A stretch of 64,000 nucleotides of DNA. It comes from DASZIT01 sp036489495 (GTDB lineage Bacteria; Actinomycetota; Acidimicrobiia; Acidimicrobiales; RAAP-2). The position numbers and the translations under genes are program-made. Positions 34,325 through 43,806 of the stretch are shown here, piece after piece (the first letter of the stretch is position 1; each line of letters starts with the position of its first letter). The notes beneath the pieces were generated by a model that saw nothing but the letters and a program-made list of their open reading frames with translations, had not been told where the DNA came from and did no database searches. The stretch lies in assembly GCA_036489495.1 (NCBI GenBank), contig DASXFR010000041.1, positions 1-64,000 on the forward strand, written 5' to 3'.

Positions 34325-34579
34325 GTGAAGCTGAAGCTCGACCTCCACGACATCTACAACCGCGGTGATGACATCGACCGGGCGCTCCGATCGGTCATCG
34401 ATGAAGCCGTCGAGAAGAAGGCGCGGCTGGTCGAGATCATCCCGGGCAAGGGAAGCGGCCAGCTGAAGAAGCGGGTCTTGCGGTTTCTCGACCAGAAGGA
34501 GATCAAGGCGCTCTACGACCGGGTCGAGAAGGACTCCCACAACTTCGGGAGGGTGTTCGTCCATTTCCGATGGAAATGA
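34325..34579 (+). CDS. Small Smr-domain protein
   Basis: The 84-residue stand-alone Smr (MutS2 C-terminal) domain has KLDLHDIYNRGDDIDRAL, then IIPGKGSGQLKKRVLRFL. The usual HGKG turn is PGKG here and the LDLHG turn is LDLHD, so the nuclease residues may be altered. It could bind or cut branched nucleic acid or ribosomal RNA. The GTG start is close to an upstream TAGACC and has no clear binding site. Confidence 0.82.
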   Translation: MKLKLDLHDIYNRGDDIDRALRSVIDEAVEKKARLVEIIPGKGSGQLKKRVLRFLDQKEIKALYDRVEKDSHNFGRVFVHFRWK

Positions 34580-34595
34580 TCGTCGGCGAAGCCGG

Positions 34596-35126
34596 TTACA
34601 CAGGGCCGGCGATCTCCGGACCCTGGCGGGCAAGCCAGCGCAAGCGGGCGGCCCGGGCATCCCACGAATAGATCACCGCGGTTCCGGCCACCAGGTCGTG
34701 GAAGCCCCGGCGCTCCCGCTGGACCAGTATCCCCAGAAAGCCGAGACCGACCGCGGCGATGCTCAACGGAATCGCCAGGGTACGGACGACAGCTTGGCGG
34801 GCGGTCAGCGGAGTTCCGTCCGCCTTGACCACCTGGATCCCCAACACCGCCATGCCGATGGTCTTCCCGTTGAGCGCCCATTGATAGGCGAAATAGACGA
34901 ACTCCCAGACCACCAGCACGATCAGCGTCGGGATCTGGTTCCGGTTTATCGAGAAGGCTCTCCCCGTCGACAATTGCACCGTCAAGGAGACCGCCCCGAG
35001 CCCGAGGGCGTACAGGCCCCATGAGGCCCCCACGTCGGCGGCGAAGGCGGCGAGCCGGCTGACGGCTCCGGCATAGTGACCTTGCCTCCCTTCGTAGAGG
35101 GCGGGCGGCTCGGCGGCGATCATCAT
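34596..35126 (-). CDS. RDD family membrane protein
   Basis: The 176-residue protein has about three hydrophobic segments (GASWGLYALGLGAVSLTV, IVLVVWEFVYFAYQW, TLAIPLSIAAVGLGFLGIL). RDD features are the N-terminal RLAAFAADVG and the LNGKTIGMAVLGIQVVK after the second span. RDD proteins have unknown or transport roles. The ATG at 35126 overlaps the upstream repeat-protein stop (ATGA), so the two are co-translated. Confidence 0.85.
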   Translation of the reverse strand: MMIAAEPPALYEGRQGHYAGAVSRLAAFAADVGASWGLYALGLGAVSLTVQLSTGRAFSINRNQIPTLIVLVVWEFVYFAYQWALNGKTIGMAVLGIQVVKADGTPLTARQAVVRTLAIPLSIAAVGLGFLGILVQRERRGFHDLVAGTAVIYSWDARAARLRWLARQGPEIAGPV

Positions 35127-35653
35127 CGGGCTTCGCTCGAGGTGGCCTGGTTCGAAGCTGTGGCGTCGGCGATCGGGGCGGGCGGAACCAAAGTTCGCGG
35201 TCCCACCGGCAGCGAGTCCGGCGCCCGTCGCAGGATCCGATTGGTCCAACGGGCGAAGAAATCATCCAGGCCGACGCCCTGGGCCCGGATCACATCCAGG
35301 ACCTCGGCGGCAACACCGCTGGTCGATTGGGCGATGATCGAACCCAGCTCGGTCTGTGCCACCAATGACTCGATGTCGAGTTGGTCGACGATCCGTCGGA
35401 CGTCAACTCGCTCAACCAGGGCGTTGACGTCCACCCTTTCGACGATCTTCTCCACATCGACCCGCTCGACGATCTTTTCGACGTCCACCCGATCGACGAG
35501 GGCGTCGGCATTGACCCTGGACACCAGACGATCGACGTCGACCCGTTCGACGATCGCATTGAGGTCGATCGAATCGATCACCAGATTGGCCACCCGCTCG
35601 GCAATCGACTGGGCCATCCGTTCGAAGCGGTCGTTGATCGGATTCGGGCTCAC
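35123..35653 (-). CDS. Nine-residue-repeat protein coupled to the RDD membrane protein
   Basis: The 176-residue protein's centre (about 30-110) is nine repeats of a 9-residue unit of the type IVERVDVDR, alternating I/L-V, R-V-D/N. It ends in LVAQTELGSIIAQS and a conserved helix GLDDFFARWTNRILRR. The regular spacing suggests a solenoid or amphipathic helical surface. Similar VDVD-repeat proteins next to RDD proteins occur in other actinobacteria. Function is unknown. The GTG start lacks a clear binding site. Confidence 0.78.
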   Translation of the reverse strand: MSPNPINDRFERMAQSIAERVANLVIDSIDLNAIVERVDVDRLVSRVNADALVDRVDVEKIVERVDVEKIVERVDVNALVERVDVRRIVDQLDIESLVAQTELGSIIAQSTSGVAAEVLDVIRAQGVGLDDFFARWTNRILRRAPDSLPVGPRTLVPPAPIADATASNQATSSEAR

Positions 35654-35785
35654 CGTGAATTACCCCGGCAGGTGGACGGCAGACGCATGCCGACAGTGTC
35701 CCATCGGATCCGTTTTGGGTCGTGGACCGTCGGGGTCACTTGGCCACTTCACCGCCGACGCCGTCGCCGGCGCCCGATCAACCGC

Positions 35786-36247
35786 TCAAGCGGCCGTGAG
35801 CTTCGCCACCGCCTCGAGTGCCCGGTCGGCGTGCAGGTTCATCCTCACTTCGCTTTGGACGATGGCGGCGATCTTCATGTCGCGTCCGATCACGAACGTC
35901 GCCCGCTTGGTGGGGGTCAGGACGGTGATCCGGCGCCTGACCCCGTACTGGGTGGCGACGGCGCCGTCCGGATCGGAGAGCAGAGGAAAGTCGAACGAAT
36001 GCTTGTCCGAGAACCGCTTTTGCTTCTCCACCTGGTCGGCGCTGATCCCGATCCGCTGCGCGCCCACCGCTTCGAACTCCGCCTTCATGTCCCGGAAGTG
36101 GCAGCTCTCCGCGGTGCAGCCCGGCGTCATTGCCGCCGGGTAGAAGAACAGGACCACCGGGCCGTCGGCAACCATGGTGCTGAGTCGGCGGAGGTTCCCG
36201 TTCTCGTCGGGTAATTCGAAGTCCGGTGCGATATCGCCTACTTGCAT
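35786..36247 (-). CDS. bcp: Peroxiredoxin, BCP/PrxQ type
   Basis: The 153-residue thiol peroxidase has the peroxidatic and resolving cysteines in MTPGCTAESCHFR (CxxxxC), as in PrxQ/BCP. It lacks a signal peptide. The ATG at 36247 lies 7 nt after TAGCCT (leaderless). A second BCP-type gene is at 47913. Confidence 0.93.
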   Translation of the reverse strand: MQVGDIAPDFELPDENGNLRRLSTMVADGPVVLFFYPAAMTPGCTAESCHFRDMKAEFEAVGAQRIGISADQVEKQKRFSDKHSFDFPLLSDPDGAVATQYGVRRRITVLTPTKRATFVIGRDMKIAAIVQSEVRMNLHADRALEAVAKLTAA

Positions 36248-36254
36248 AGCGGTG

Positions 36255-36260
36255 AGGCTA
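36255..36260 (-). promoter_or_regulatory. -10 box TAGCCT of a leaderless promoter (peroxiredoxin)
   Basis: On the minus strand TAGCCT ends 7 nt before the ATG. Confidence 0.5.
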
Positions 36261-36303
36261 ACGGCTCACCGGGTGAGGCGCCCGTCGGGTTGCCCCCGGC
36301 GCC

Positions 36304-36804
36304 TCAGGTGGGGACGTTCCGTTGGAACACCGCCGAGCTGATCTTGAGGAACTTGCGGACGACGGCCAGTTCGTCGGCGGCGAACTCGGCCAGCGCGACT
36401 CGGGCGTCTTCGATCATCGGGAGGTGGTAGGCCAACACCTTGCGGTGGGCGGCCGGGACCATCTCCACCAGCACCCGGCGGCGGTCGTCGTCGTCCCGGC
36501 GGCGCCGCACGTAGCCGGCGGCCTCCAGCCGGTCGATCACGAAGGTCATGGTCCCCGACGAGATCCGGGCCGCCTGGGCCAGGGCTCCCGCCGTCATCGG
36601 CTGGTGCTGATCGAGGATGTCGATGCAGCGGAAGTCGGTCCGGTTCAGCCCGAGCTTGCCGGCCACTGCATCGTCGAAGATGTCGACGGCCATCTGATAG
36701 GCCCGCATCGCCTCGCTGAGGTCGCGGTGGCCGGAGAGCAAGGCCGGAGTCGGCGGGTCGGCTGCCGGGCTGACGGTTTCCGACCCGGCCATCTTGGTTG
36801 ACAC
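36304..36804 (-). CDS. MarR family transcriptional regulator
   Basis: The 166-residue winged-helix regulator has GLNRTDFRCIDILDQHQPMT and TAGALAQAARISSGTMTFV (recognition helix), then the wing with RRRRDDDDRRRVLVEMV. The GTG at 36804 lies 6 nt after TAGAGT. It diverges from a DrrAB-type ABC exporter, and a palindromic element covers its -10 box. It therefore probably represses itself and the exporter until a ligand binds. Confidence 0.9.
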   Translation of the reverse strand: MSTKMAGSETVSPAADPPTPALLSGHRDLSEAMRAYQMAVDIFDDAVAGKLGLNRTDFRCIDILDQHQPMTAGALAQAARISSGTMTFVIDRLEAAGYVRRRRDDDDRRRVLVEMVPAAHRKVLAYHLPMIEDARVALAEFAADELAVVRKFLKISSAVFQRNVPT

Positions 36805-36810
36805 GCAAAT

Positions 36811-36826
36811 ACTCTAATATCTAAGA
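36811..36826. promoter_or_regulatory. MarR promoter -10 (TAGAGT, minus strand) overlapped by a candidate operator
   Basis: The minus-strand -10 box is at 36816-36811, 6 nt before the MarR GTG. The same bases belong to an imperfect AT-rich palindrome, TCTTAGATATTAGAGT, of the type MarR proteins bind. It also lies upstream of the divergent ABC genes. Confidence 0.5.
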
Positions 36827-36911
36827 TGTCCAAAAGTAAAGGGAATTACACCGCAACGCCGCACGCCGCCACGCCACACTGGTCGTGCATTCGAAGACGG
36901 GATCGCTGCCG

Positions 36912-37954
<1,043 letters not shown>

Positions 37955-37955
<1 letters not shown>

Positions 37956-38797
37956 TGACCACCACCACCATCTCCGTTCCGACCGTCACCGGCGCACCGT
38001 TGGCGACCGGCATCGGCGGCCGCCTCCGGTGGGCCGTCTCCGACACCCTGACCATTACCAAGCGCAACCTGATCGCCACCACCCGGATCCCGCAGGTGAT
38101 GTTCTTCGCCACCGTGCAGCCGATCATGTTCGTCCTGCTCTTCCGTTATGTCTTCGGCGGGGCGATCAATCCGGGTCATGGGATCAGTTACGTCAACTAC
38201 CTGATGCCGGGGATCTTCGTCCAGACGGTGGCGTTCGGCGCCGTCCAGACCAGCATCGGCCTGGCCGAGGACCTCCAGAAGGGACTCATCGAACGGTTCC
38301 GGGCCCTGCCGATGGCCCGCTCCGCGGTGCTGGTCGGCCGCACGGTGGCCGACCTGGTCCGCAACGTGGGGGTGGTCATCGTCATGACCGGGGTGGGACT
38401 GCTGGTCGGCTTCCGACCGACCACCGGGGTCCTGCCCTTCATGGCTGCCGTCGGGCTCATCCTCCTGTTCGCCTACGCCCTGTCGTGGGGGTTTGCCCTG
38501 GTCGGGTTGTCGGCGTCCAACAGCGAGACGGCCCAGGTGATGTCGTTCCCGCTGCTGTTCCCGTTGGTGTTCGCCTCCTCCGCCTTCGTCCCGCTGTCCG
38601 CCATGCCTGGCTGGCTGCGCGGTTTCGCCACCTACCAGCCGGTGAGCGTGATGGTGACATCCTGTCGGGCCCTGATGATCGGGGGCCCCACCGCCCACTG
38701 GGTGATCCAAGCCCTGCTGTGGACGGTGGGCATCCTCATCGTGCTGCCCCCGCTCGCCGTCTGGCGGTACCGGACCCGCACGGACCGAACCGCCTGA
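37955..38797 (+). CDS. ABC-2 type permease (DrrB-like)
   Basis: The 280-residue ABC-2 membrane protein has six hydrophobic segments, starting MFFATVQPIMFVLLF. The conserved GLIERFRALPMARSAVLVGRT comes before the third span. It pairs with the upstream ATPase; GGAGG lies 8 nt before the ATG. Together they form an exporter under likely MarR control. Confidence 0.92.
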
Positions 38798-38861
38798 GCC
38801 CCTTTGGTAGGCCCCCGTCCCGGCATGGCGCCTGGCGCCCGGGAGTGGGCAGAATGGGTCC

Positions 38862-41561
38862 ATGGCACCGTCCTCCTCCTCCCCATCCGCCCCTGACAGC
38901 TTCGGCGCCCGGGGCGACCTCACCGTCGGCGACCGGACCTACGAGATCTTCCGGATCAATGCCCTGGCCGACCGGTACGACATCGCCCGACTCCCCTATT
39001 CGATCAAGGTCGTCCTCGAGAACCTGCTCCGCCACGAGGACGGCGTCGCCGTCAGTGCCCAGGACATCGAAGCGGTGGCCGACTGGGGACGCAATCCTGA
39101 GCGACACGGGGTGGGAGGCAGCGACGCCGCCGAGATCGCCCTCACCCCCGAGCGGGTCCTCATGCAGGATTTCACCGGCGTGCCCGGCGTTGTCGATCTG
39201 GCGGCCATGCGCGCCGCCCTGGCCGAGATGGGGGGAGATCCGGCCAAGGTGAACCCCCTGGTGCCGGTGGAGCTGGTCATCGACCACTCGGTGATCGCCG
39301 AAGTGTCGGGCACCCCCGACTCCTTCGACCGGAACGTCGACATCGAGTACCAGCGCAACATCGAGCGGTACCAACTGCTCCGCTGGGCCCAGCAGGCCTT
39401 CGACGGCTTCCGGGTGGTGCCGCCCGGGGCCGGCATCTGCCACCAGGTGAACCTCGAATACCTCTCCCGGGTGGTGTTCGGGACCGAGGACGGCCGGGCC
39501 TACTGCGACACGCTGGTCGGCACCGACTCCCACACCACCATGGTCAACGGGCTCGGCGTCCTCGGCTGGGGCGTCGGCGGCATCGAAGCCGAGGCGGCCA
39601 TGCTCGGCCAGCCCCTGTCCATGCTGCTTCCGCCGGTGGTCGGGTTCCGCCTGACCGGCAGCCAGCCGGCCGGCACCACCGCCACCGACCTGGTGCTGAC
39701 CATCACCCAACTCCTCCGCCAGCGGGGCGTGGTCGGCAAGTTCGTCGAGTTCTACGGGCCCGGGCTGGCGGCGGTGGCGCTGGCCAACCGGGCCACCATC
39801 GGCAACATGTCGCCCGAGTACGGCGCCACCTGCGCCATCTTCCCGATCGACGATGTGACCCTCGACTACCTGCGGTTCACCGGCCGAGATGATCACCACG
39901 TCGCCCTGGTCGAGGCCTACGCCAAGGAACAGGCGATGTTCCACGGGGCCGGCGGCGCCGAGCCGGTGTTCTCCGAGACCATCGAGTTGGACCTCTCGAC
40001 GGTGGTGCCGAGCATCGCCGGGCCGTCGCGGCCCCAGGACCTGGTGCCGCTGTCCGGCGCCAAAGGGGCCTTCCGTACCGCCCTGGGCGGGGACAGGAAG
40101 TCGGCACCGGCCACCCTGGCCGATGGGTCGACGGTGGACATCGAGGACGGTCACGTGGTGATCGCCGCCATCACCAGCTGCACCAACACGTCGAATCCGC
40201 AGGTGATGGTGGCGGCCGGGCTGCTGGCCAAGAAGGCGATCGATCGCGGGCTCCGACCCAAGCCCTGGGTCAAGACCTCGCTCGCCCCCGGCTCCCGGGT
40301 GGTCATGGACTACTTCGACCGGGCCGGGCTCACCGAGCCGTTGGCCGCGGCCGGGTTCGACCTGGTCGGCTTCGGATGCACCACCTGCATCGGCAACTCC
40401 GGCCCGCTGCTGGCCGGAGTGTCGGAGGCGGTGACGGGGGCGGACCTCTCGGCGGTGTCGGTGCTGTCCGGCAACCGGAACTTCGAGGGTCGGATCCATC
40501 CCGAGGTACGGATGAACTACCTGGCCTCGCCGCCACTGGTGGTGGCCTACGCCTTGGCCGGCACCATGGACATCGACCTCCAGACCGACTCGCTGGGGAC
40601 CGACACCGACGGCCACGAGGTCCACCTGGCCGATCTGTGGCCATCGACCGAGGAGGTCACCGAGGCCATCCGCACCTCGTTGACGTCGGACATGTTCCGC
40701 GACCGGTACAGCTCCATCTTCGACGGCGAGGAGCGCTGGCAGACCATGGAGACGGCCACCGGCAACACCTTCCGGTGGGACAACGACTCCACCTATGTGC
40801 TGCGGCCGCCGTTCCTCGAGGATCTGACCGCCCAGCCCACCCCGGTCACCGACATCGACGGGGCCCGGGTGCTGGCCGTCCTCGGGGACAGCGTCACCAC
40901 CGACCACATCTCACCGGCCGGGAGCATCGGCCCTTCCACCCCGGCCGGCCACTACCTGTCCGAACACGGGGTGGAGAAGAAGGACTTCAACTCCTACGGA
41001 TCCCGCCGGGGCAACCACGAAGTGATGATGCGGGGCACCTTCGCCAACGTCCGCCTCCGGAACCAACTGGCCCCCGGCACCGAGGGCGGTATCACCCTCC
41101 ATCTCCCCGACGGTGAGCAGACCACCATCTTCGATGCCTCGGTCGCCTACGCCGCCGAGGGGGTCCCGCTGGTGGTCCTGGCCGGCAAGGAGTACGGATC
41201 CGGATCGTCCCGGGACTGGGCGGCCAAGGGCACCGCCCTGCTCGGGGTCCGGGCGGTGATCGCCGCCAGTTACGAGCGCATCCACCGCTCCAACCTGATC
41301 GGGATGGGGGTGCTGCCGCTGCAGTTCGCCGACGGGCAGAGCGCCACCACGCTCCGGCTCACCGGTCACGAGGTGTTCGCCATCTCCGGCATCGAGTCCC
41401 TCAACGTGGGCGACGTCCCCAAAGAGGTAGCGGTGCGGGCCACCGGGGGCGACCGGGTGGTGGAGTTTGCCGCCCGGCTGCGGATCGATACCCCGATGGA
41501 GGCCGAGTACTACCGCAACGGCGGGATACTCCCCTACATGCTCCGCCAGATGGCGGGCTGA
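38862..41561 (+). CDS. acnA: Aconitate hydratase
   Basis: The 899-residue aconitase converts citrate to isocitrate. The [4Fe-4S] cysteines are in TSCTNTSNPQVM (near 438) and GFGCTTCIGNSGPL (two, near 504-507). The swivel domain has GDSVTTDHISPAGSI and GKEYGSGSSRDWAAKG. It is the AcnA/IRP type. The ATG at 38862 has CAGAAT 6 nt upstream, again close to a leaderless layout. Confidence 0.96.
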   Translation: MAPSSSSPSAPDSFGARGDLTVGDRTYEIFRINALADRYDIARLPYSIKVVLENLLRHEDGVAVSAQDIEAVADWGRNPERHGVGGSDAAEIALTPERVLMQDFTGVPGVVDLAAMRAALAEMGGDPAKVNPLVPVELVIDHSVIAEVSGTPDSFDRNVDIEYQRNIERYQLLRWAQQAFDGFRVVPPGAGICHQVNLEYLSRVVFGTEDGRAYCDTLVGTDSHTTMVNGLGVLGWGVGGIEAEAAMLGQPLSMLLPPVVGFRLTGSQPAGTTATDLVLTITQLLRQRGVVGKFVEFYGPGLAAVALANRATIGNMSPEYGATCAIFPIDDVTLDYLRFTGRDDHHVALVEAYAKEQAMFHGAGGAEPVFSETIELDLSTVVPSIAGPSRPQDLVPLSGAKGAFRTALGGDRKSAPATLADGSTVDIEDGHVVIAAITSCTNTSNPQVMVAAGLLAKKAIDRGLRPKPWVKTSLAPGSRVVMDYFDRAGLTEPLAAAGFDLVGFGCTTCIGNSGPLLAGVSEAVTGADLSAVSVLSGNRNFEGRIHPEVRMNYLASPPLVVAYALAGTMDIDLQTDSLGTDTDGHEVHLADLWPSTEEVTEAIRTSLTSDMFRDRYSSIFDGEERWQTMETATGNTFRWDNDSTYVLRPPFLEDLTAQPTPVTDIDGARVLAVLGDSVTTDHISPAGSIGPSTPAGHYLSEHGVEKKDFNSYGSRRGNHEVMMRGTFANVRLRNQLAPGTEGGITLHLPDGEQTTIFDASVAYAAEGVPLVVLAGKEYGSGSSRDWAAKGTALLGVRAVIAASYERIHRSNLIGMGVLPLQFADGQSATTLRLTGHEVFAISGIESLNVGDVPKEVAVRATGGDRVVEFAARLRIDTPMEAEYYRNGGILPYMLRQMAG

Positions 41562-41570
41562 CCCGCCTCG

Positions 41571-41576
41571 TAGCCT
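41571..41576 (+). promoter_or_regulatory. -10 box TAGCCT of a leaderless promoter
   Basis: TAGCCT ends 6 nt before the GTG at 41583, in the short gap after aconitase. Confidence 0.5.
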
Positions 41577-41582
41577 GGCCCG

Positions 41583-42335
41583 GTGGCGCACGCCGACTAT
41601 GACGGGATCATGGCCCAGGTCTACGACCGGGGCCGCACGCTGCCCGATGCTTCCGTCCGTACCTGGATCGAGGCCGCCGCCCGCCACCTGCCCTCCGGGC
41701 CCGACCCGGTGTTGGACCTGGGGGCCGGCACCGGGCGGTTCTCGGTTCCCCTGGCCGAAGGACTGGAGACAACCGTCATCGGACTCGAGCCCGCCGGTGG
41801 CATGCGGGCCGAAGCCGTCACCAAGACAACCGATTCGGGGGTGGCGCTGGTAGCCGGCGGCGCCGAGGCCCTGCCGTTCGGCGACCACACCTTCCGGGGG
41901 GTGTGGGCCTCCCAGGTGGTCCACCACCTACCCGACCTCGAGGTCTGCGCCGCTGAGCTCCGTCGCATCCTGGTCGTCGGCGGACGTCTGCTGGTTCGTG
42001 GGCTCTATTGCGACGTCGCCACCCGATGGGTCCTGGGCCGGTACTTTCCCGAAGCCGTCGCCATCGCCGAGGACCGCTTTCCCTCGCCGACGGCGATCCG
42101 CCACGGGCTGGCGTCGGCGGGGTTCGTGGAGCTGGCTCACGAGAAGATCGATCAGGTCGTCGCCGAGACGCCCGAGTCCTTCTATCGGCGCACCGCCCTG
42201 CGGGCCGACAGCGCCCTCGCCCTCTTGCCCGACCCCGAGTTCGAAGCGGGTCTCTCCCGGCTGCGCGCCGACATCGAACGGGGGTCGCTACGGGGTCCGA
42301 TTTCGGAGACCCTGGATCTGCTGGTCTACCGGTAA
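41583..42335 (+). CDS. Class I SAM-dependent methyltransferase
   Basis: The 250-residue protein has motif I VLDLGAGTGRFSVPLA, the acidic motif VIGLEPAGGM, and ASQVVHHLPDLEVCAAELRRIL. This is the Methyltransf_11/UbiE pattern. The substrate is not apparent. The leaderless start shows it is transcribed separately from aconitase. A 16/17-bp tandem duplication begins at its last codons. Confidence 0.87.
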   Translation: MAHADYDGIMAQVYDRGRTLPDASVRTWIEAAARHLPSGPDPVLDLGAGTGRFSVPLAEGLETTVIGLEPAGGMRAEAVTKTTDSGVALVAGGAEALPFGDHTFRGVWASQVVHHLPDLEVCAAELRRILVVGGRLLVRGLYCDVATRWVLGRYFPEAVAIAEDRFPSPTAIRHGLASAGFVELAHEKIDQVVAETPESFYRRTALRADSALALLPDPEFEAGLSRLRADIERGSLRGPISETLDLLVYR

Positions 42336-42359
42336 GTCCGAGTACCGGTTAAGTCCGAG
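42327..42359. repeat. Tandem duplication of 16/17 bp at the methyltransferase stop
   Basis: TACCGGTAAGTCCGAG at 42327-42342 is repeated as TACCGGTTAAGTCCGAG at 42343-42359, with one inserted T. The first copy includes the stop codon. It is probably a recent slippage duplication. Confidence 0.8.
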
Positions 42360-42365
42360 CGCTCC

Positions 42366-43076
42366 TCAGTGAGCCGACGGCAACACGAACACGGCGATGA
42401 CCACGAAGTGGACGACCGCGCCGACGATGGTGAAGGCATGGAACACCTCGTGGTAGCCGAAGACCCCGGGGACCGGATTGGGCCGCTTGAGGGCGTAGAC
42501 CACCGCCCCGGCCATGTAGGCGAACCCGCCGACGAACAAGAGGACGAACCCGATCACCCCCAGCGCATGGAACAGCTGCGGGAGCACGGCCAGGGCCGAC
42601 CACCCCACCACCACGTAGGGCACCGCGATCACCGGCTTGGGGGCGTCGAGCCAGGTCTGGCGGATGGTGATGCCGGCGGCGGCGCCGCCCCAGACGATGC
42701 ACAGCACGGTGGTGCGGGCCCATCCGCCGAGGGCGATGCCGGCCACCGCGGTGTAGGAGCCGGCGATGGCGATGAAGATGGTCGAGTGATCGGCCCGGCG
42801 CATCCGACGCCGGCCCACCGGTCCCCAGGTGTGCCGGTGGAAGAGGGCACTGACACCGAACATCATCGACACCGAGAAGGCGTAGACGGCGGTCACCGCC
42901 TTCGACCCCGAAGTCGGTGCCGCCCACACCAGACCCGCGCCGGAGGCCAGCGAGACGAAGAAGGCCACCTCGTGTAGCACGCCCCGGAGCCGGGGCTTCG
43001 CCGTCTCGGCTGCGCCGGCGGCCGCCGCGGAGTCGACCGCGACCCCGCCGGCAGGGGCCCCCGGATCACCGATCAT
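42366..43076 (-). CDS. PAQR/hemolysin III family membrane protein
   Basis: The 236-residue protein has seven predicted membrane segments and the family metal-site motifs SALFHRHTWG and the C-terminal GYHEVFHAF. Bacterial hemolysin III-like PAQR proteins are linked to lipid homeostasis or hydrolysis; the exact role is unknown. The ATG at 43076 overlaps the amidotransferase stop by four bases. It converges with the methyltransferase. Confidence 0.9.
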   Translation of the reverse strand: MIGDPGAPAGGVAVDSAAAAGAAETAKPRLRGVLHEVAFFVSLASGAGLVWAAPTSGSKAVTAVYAFSVSMMFGVSALFHRHTWGPVGRRRMRRADHSTIFIAIAGSYTAVAGIALGGWARTTVLCIVWGGAAAGITIRQTWLDAPKPVIAVPYVVVGWSALAVLPQLFHALGVIGFVLLFVGGFAYMAGAVVYALKRPNPVPGVFGYHEVFHAFTIVGAVVHFVVIAVFVLPSAH

Positions 43077-43798
43077 GACGTTCCCGCCAGGTCCACGAAG
43101 CGCTGCAGGATCCGGCGTCCGGTGGTCTCCACCCGGGAGAGATCCGAAGGCTCCAACACGACGCCATCGGGAAGGAATTTACGCCACCCGTCGCCCAGCG
43201 CGGTGGTTACCTCGACGTGAAACTGAAGGCCGTAGGCGCGGGCCCCGACCCGGAAAGCCTGGTGCGGGTAGGCCCGGGTGGCGGCCAGGTGCACCGACCC
43301 CGGAGGCAGGCCGAAGGTGTCACGGTGCCAGTGGACACACGGGATATCGGTATCGGCCAGCCCCCCGTACTCGGGGCCGAACATCCGGTCCCGCCGGCCG
43401 GAGGCAGTGAGGGTGACGGTGCCCACCCCGTATTCAGGGTTGTGCCCGGTGGTGACGTCGGCCCCGAGAGCGGCCGCCAGTTGCTGGGCCCCGAGACAGA
43501 CCCCGAGGACGGGCAACCCGGAGCCGGCGGCTGTCGCCAGCAGGCGGCGCTCGTCGTCCAGCCAGGGGAACCGGTCGGCGTCGTGGACGCCCATCGGCCC
43601 GCCCAGGACCACCAGGCCCCCGATCCGGCCGGCATCGGGGAGGTCCTCATCGAGATCCATGCGGGCCACCGCGTACTCATGCCCGGCAGCGGCCAGCACC
43701 TCGCCGATCAGTCCGGGCCCTTCGTGGGCGACGTGTTGGATGAACGCCCAGGGCCGGGGATCGGTACCGGTCCGGGCGGGCTCGACCGATTCGGTCAC
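43073..43798 (-). CDS. Class I glutamine amidotransferase-like protein
   Basis: The 241-residue protein has the GATase nucleophile elbow GVCLGAQQLA, oxyanion GGPMGVHD, and the catalytic histidine region GLQFHVEVT. It is GuaA-N-like, of the kind annotated as GMP-synthase-like amidotransferase or gamma-glutamyl hydrolase. The GTG at 43798 is 8 nt after the PIG-L stop. The acceptor is unknown. Confidence 0.87.
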   Translation of the reverse strand: MTESVEPARTGTDPRPWAFIQHVAHEGPGLIGEVLAAAGHEYAVARMDLDEDLPDAGRIGGLVVLGGPMGVHDADRFPWLDDERRLLATAAGSGLPVLGVCLGAQQLAAALGADVTTGHNPEYGVGTVTLTASGRRDRMFGPEYGGLADTDIPCVHWHRDTFGLPPGSVHLAATRAYPHQAFRVGARAYGLQFHVEVTTALGDGWRKFLPDGVVLEPSDLSRVETTGRRILQRFVDLAGTS

Positions 43799-43806
43799 GC
43801 CGCCGA

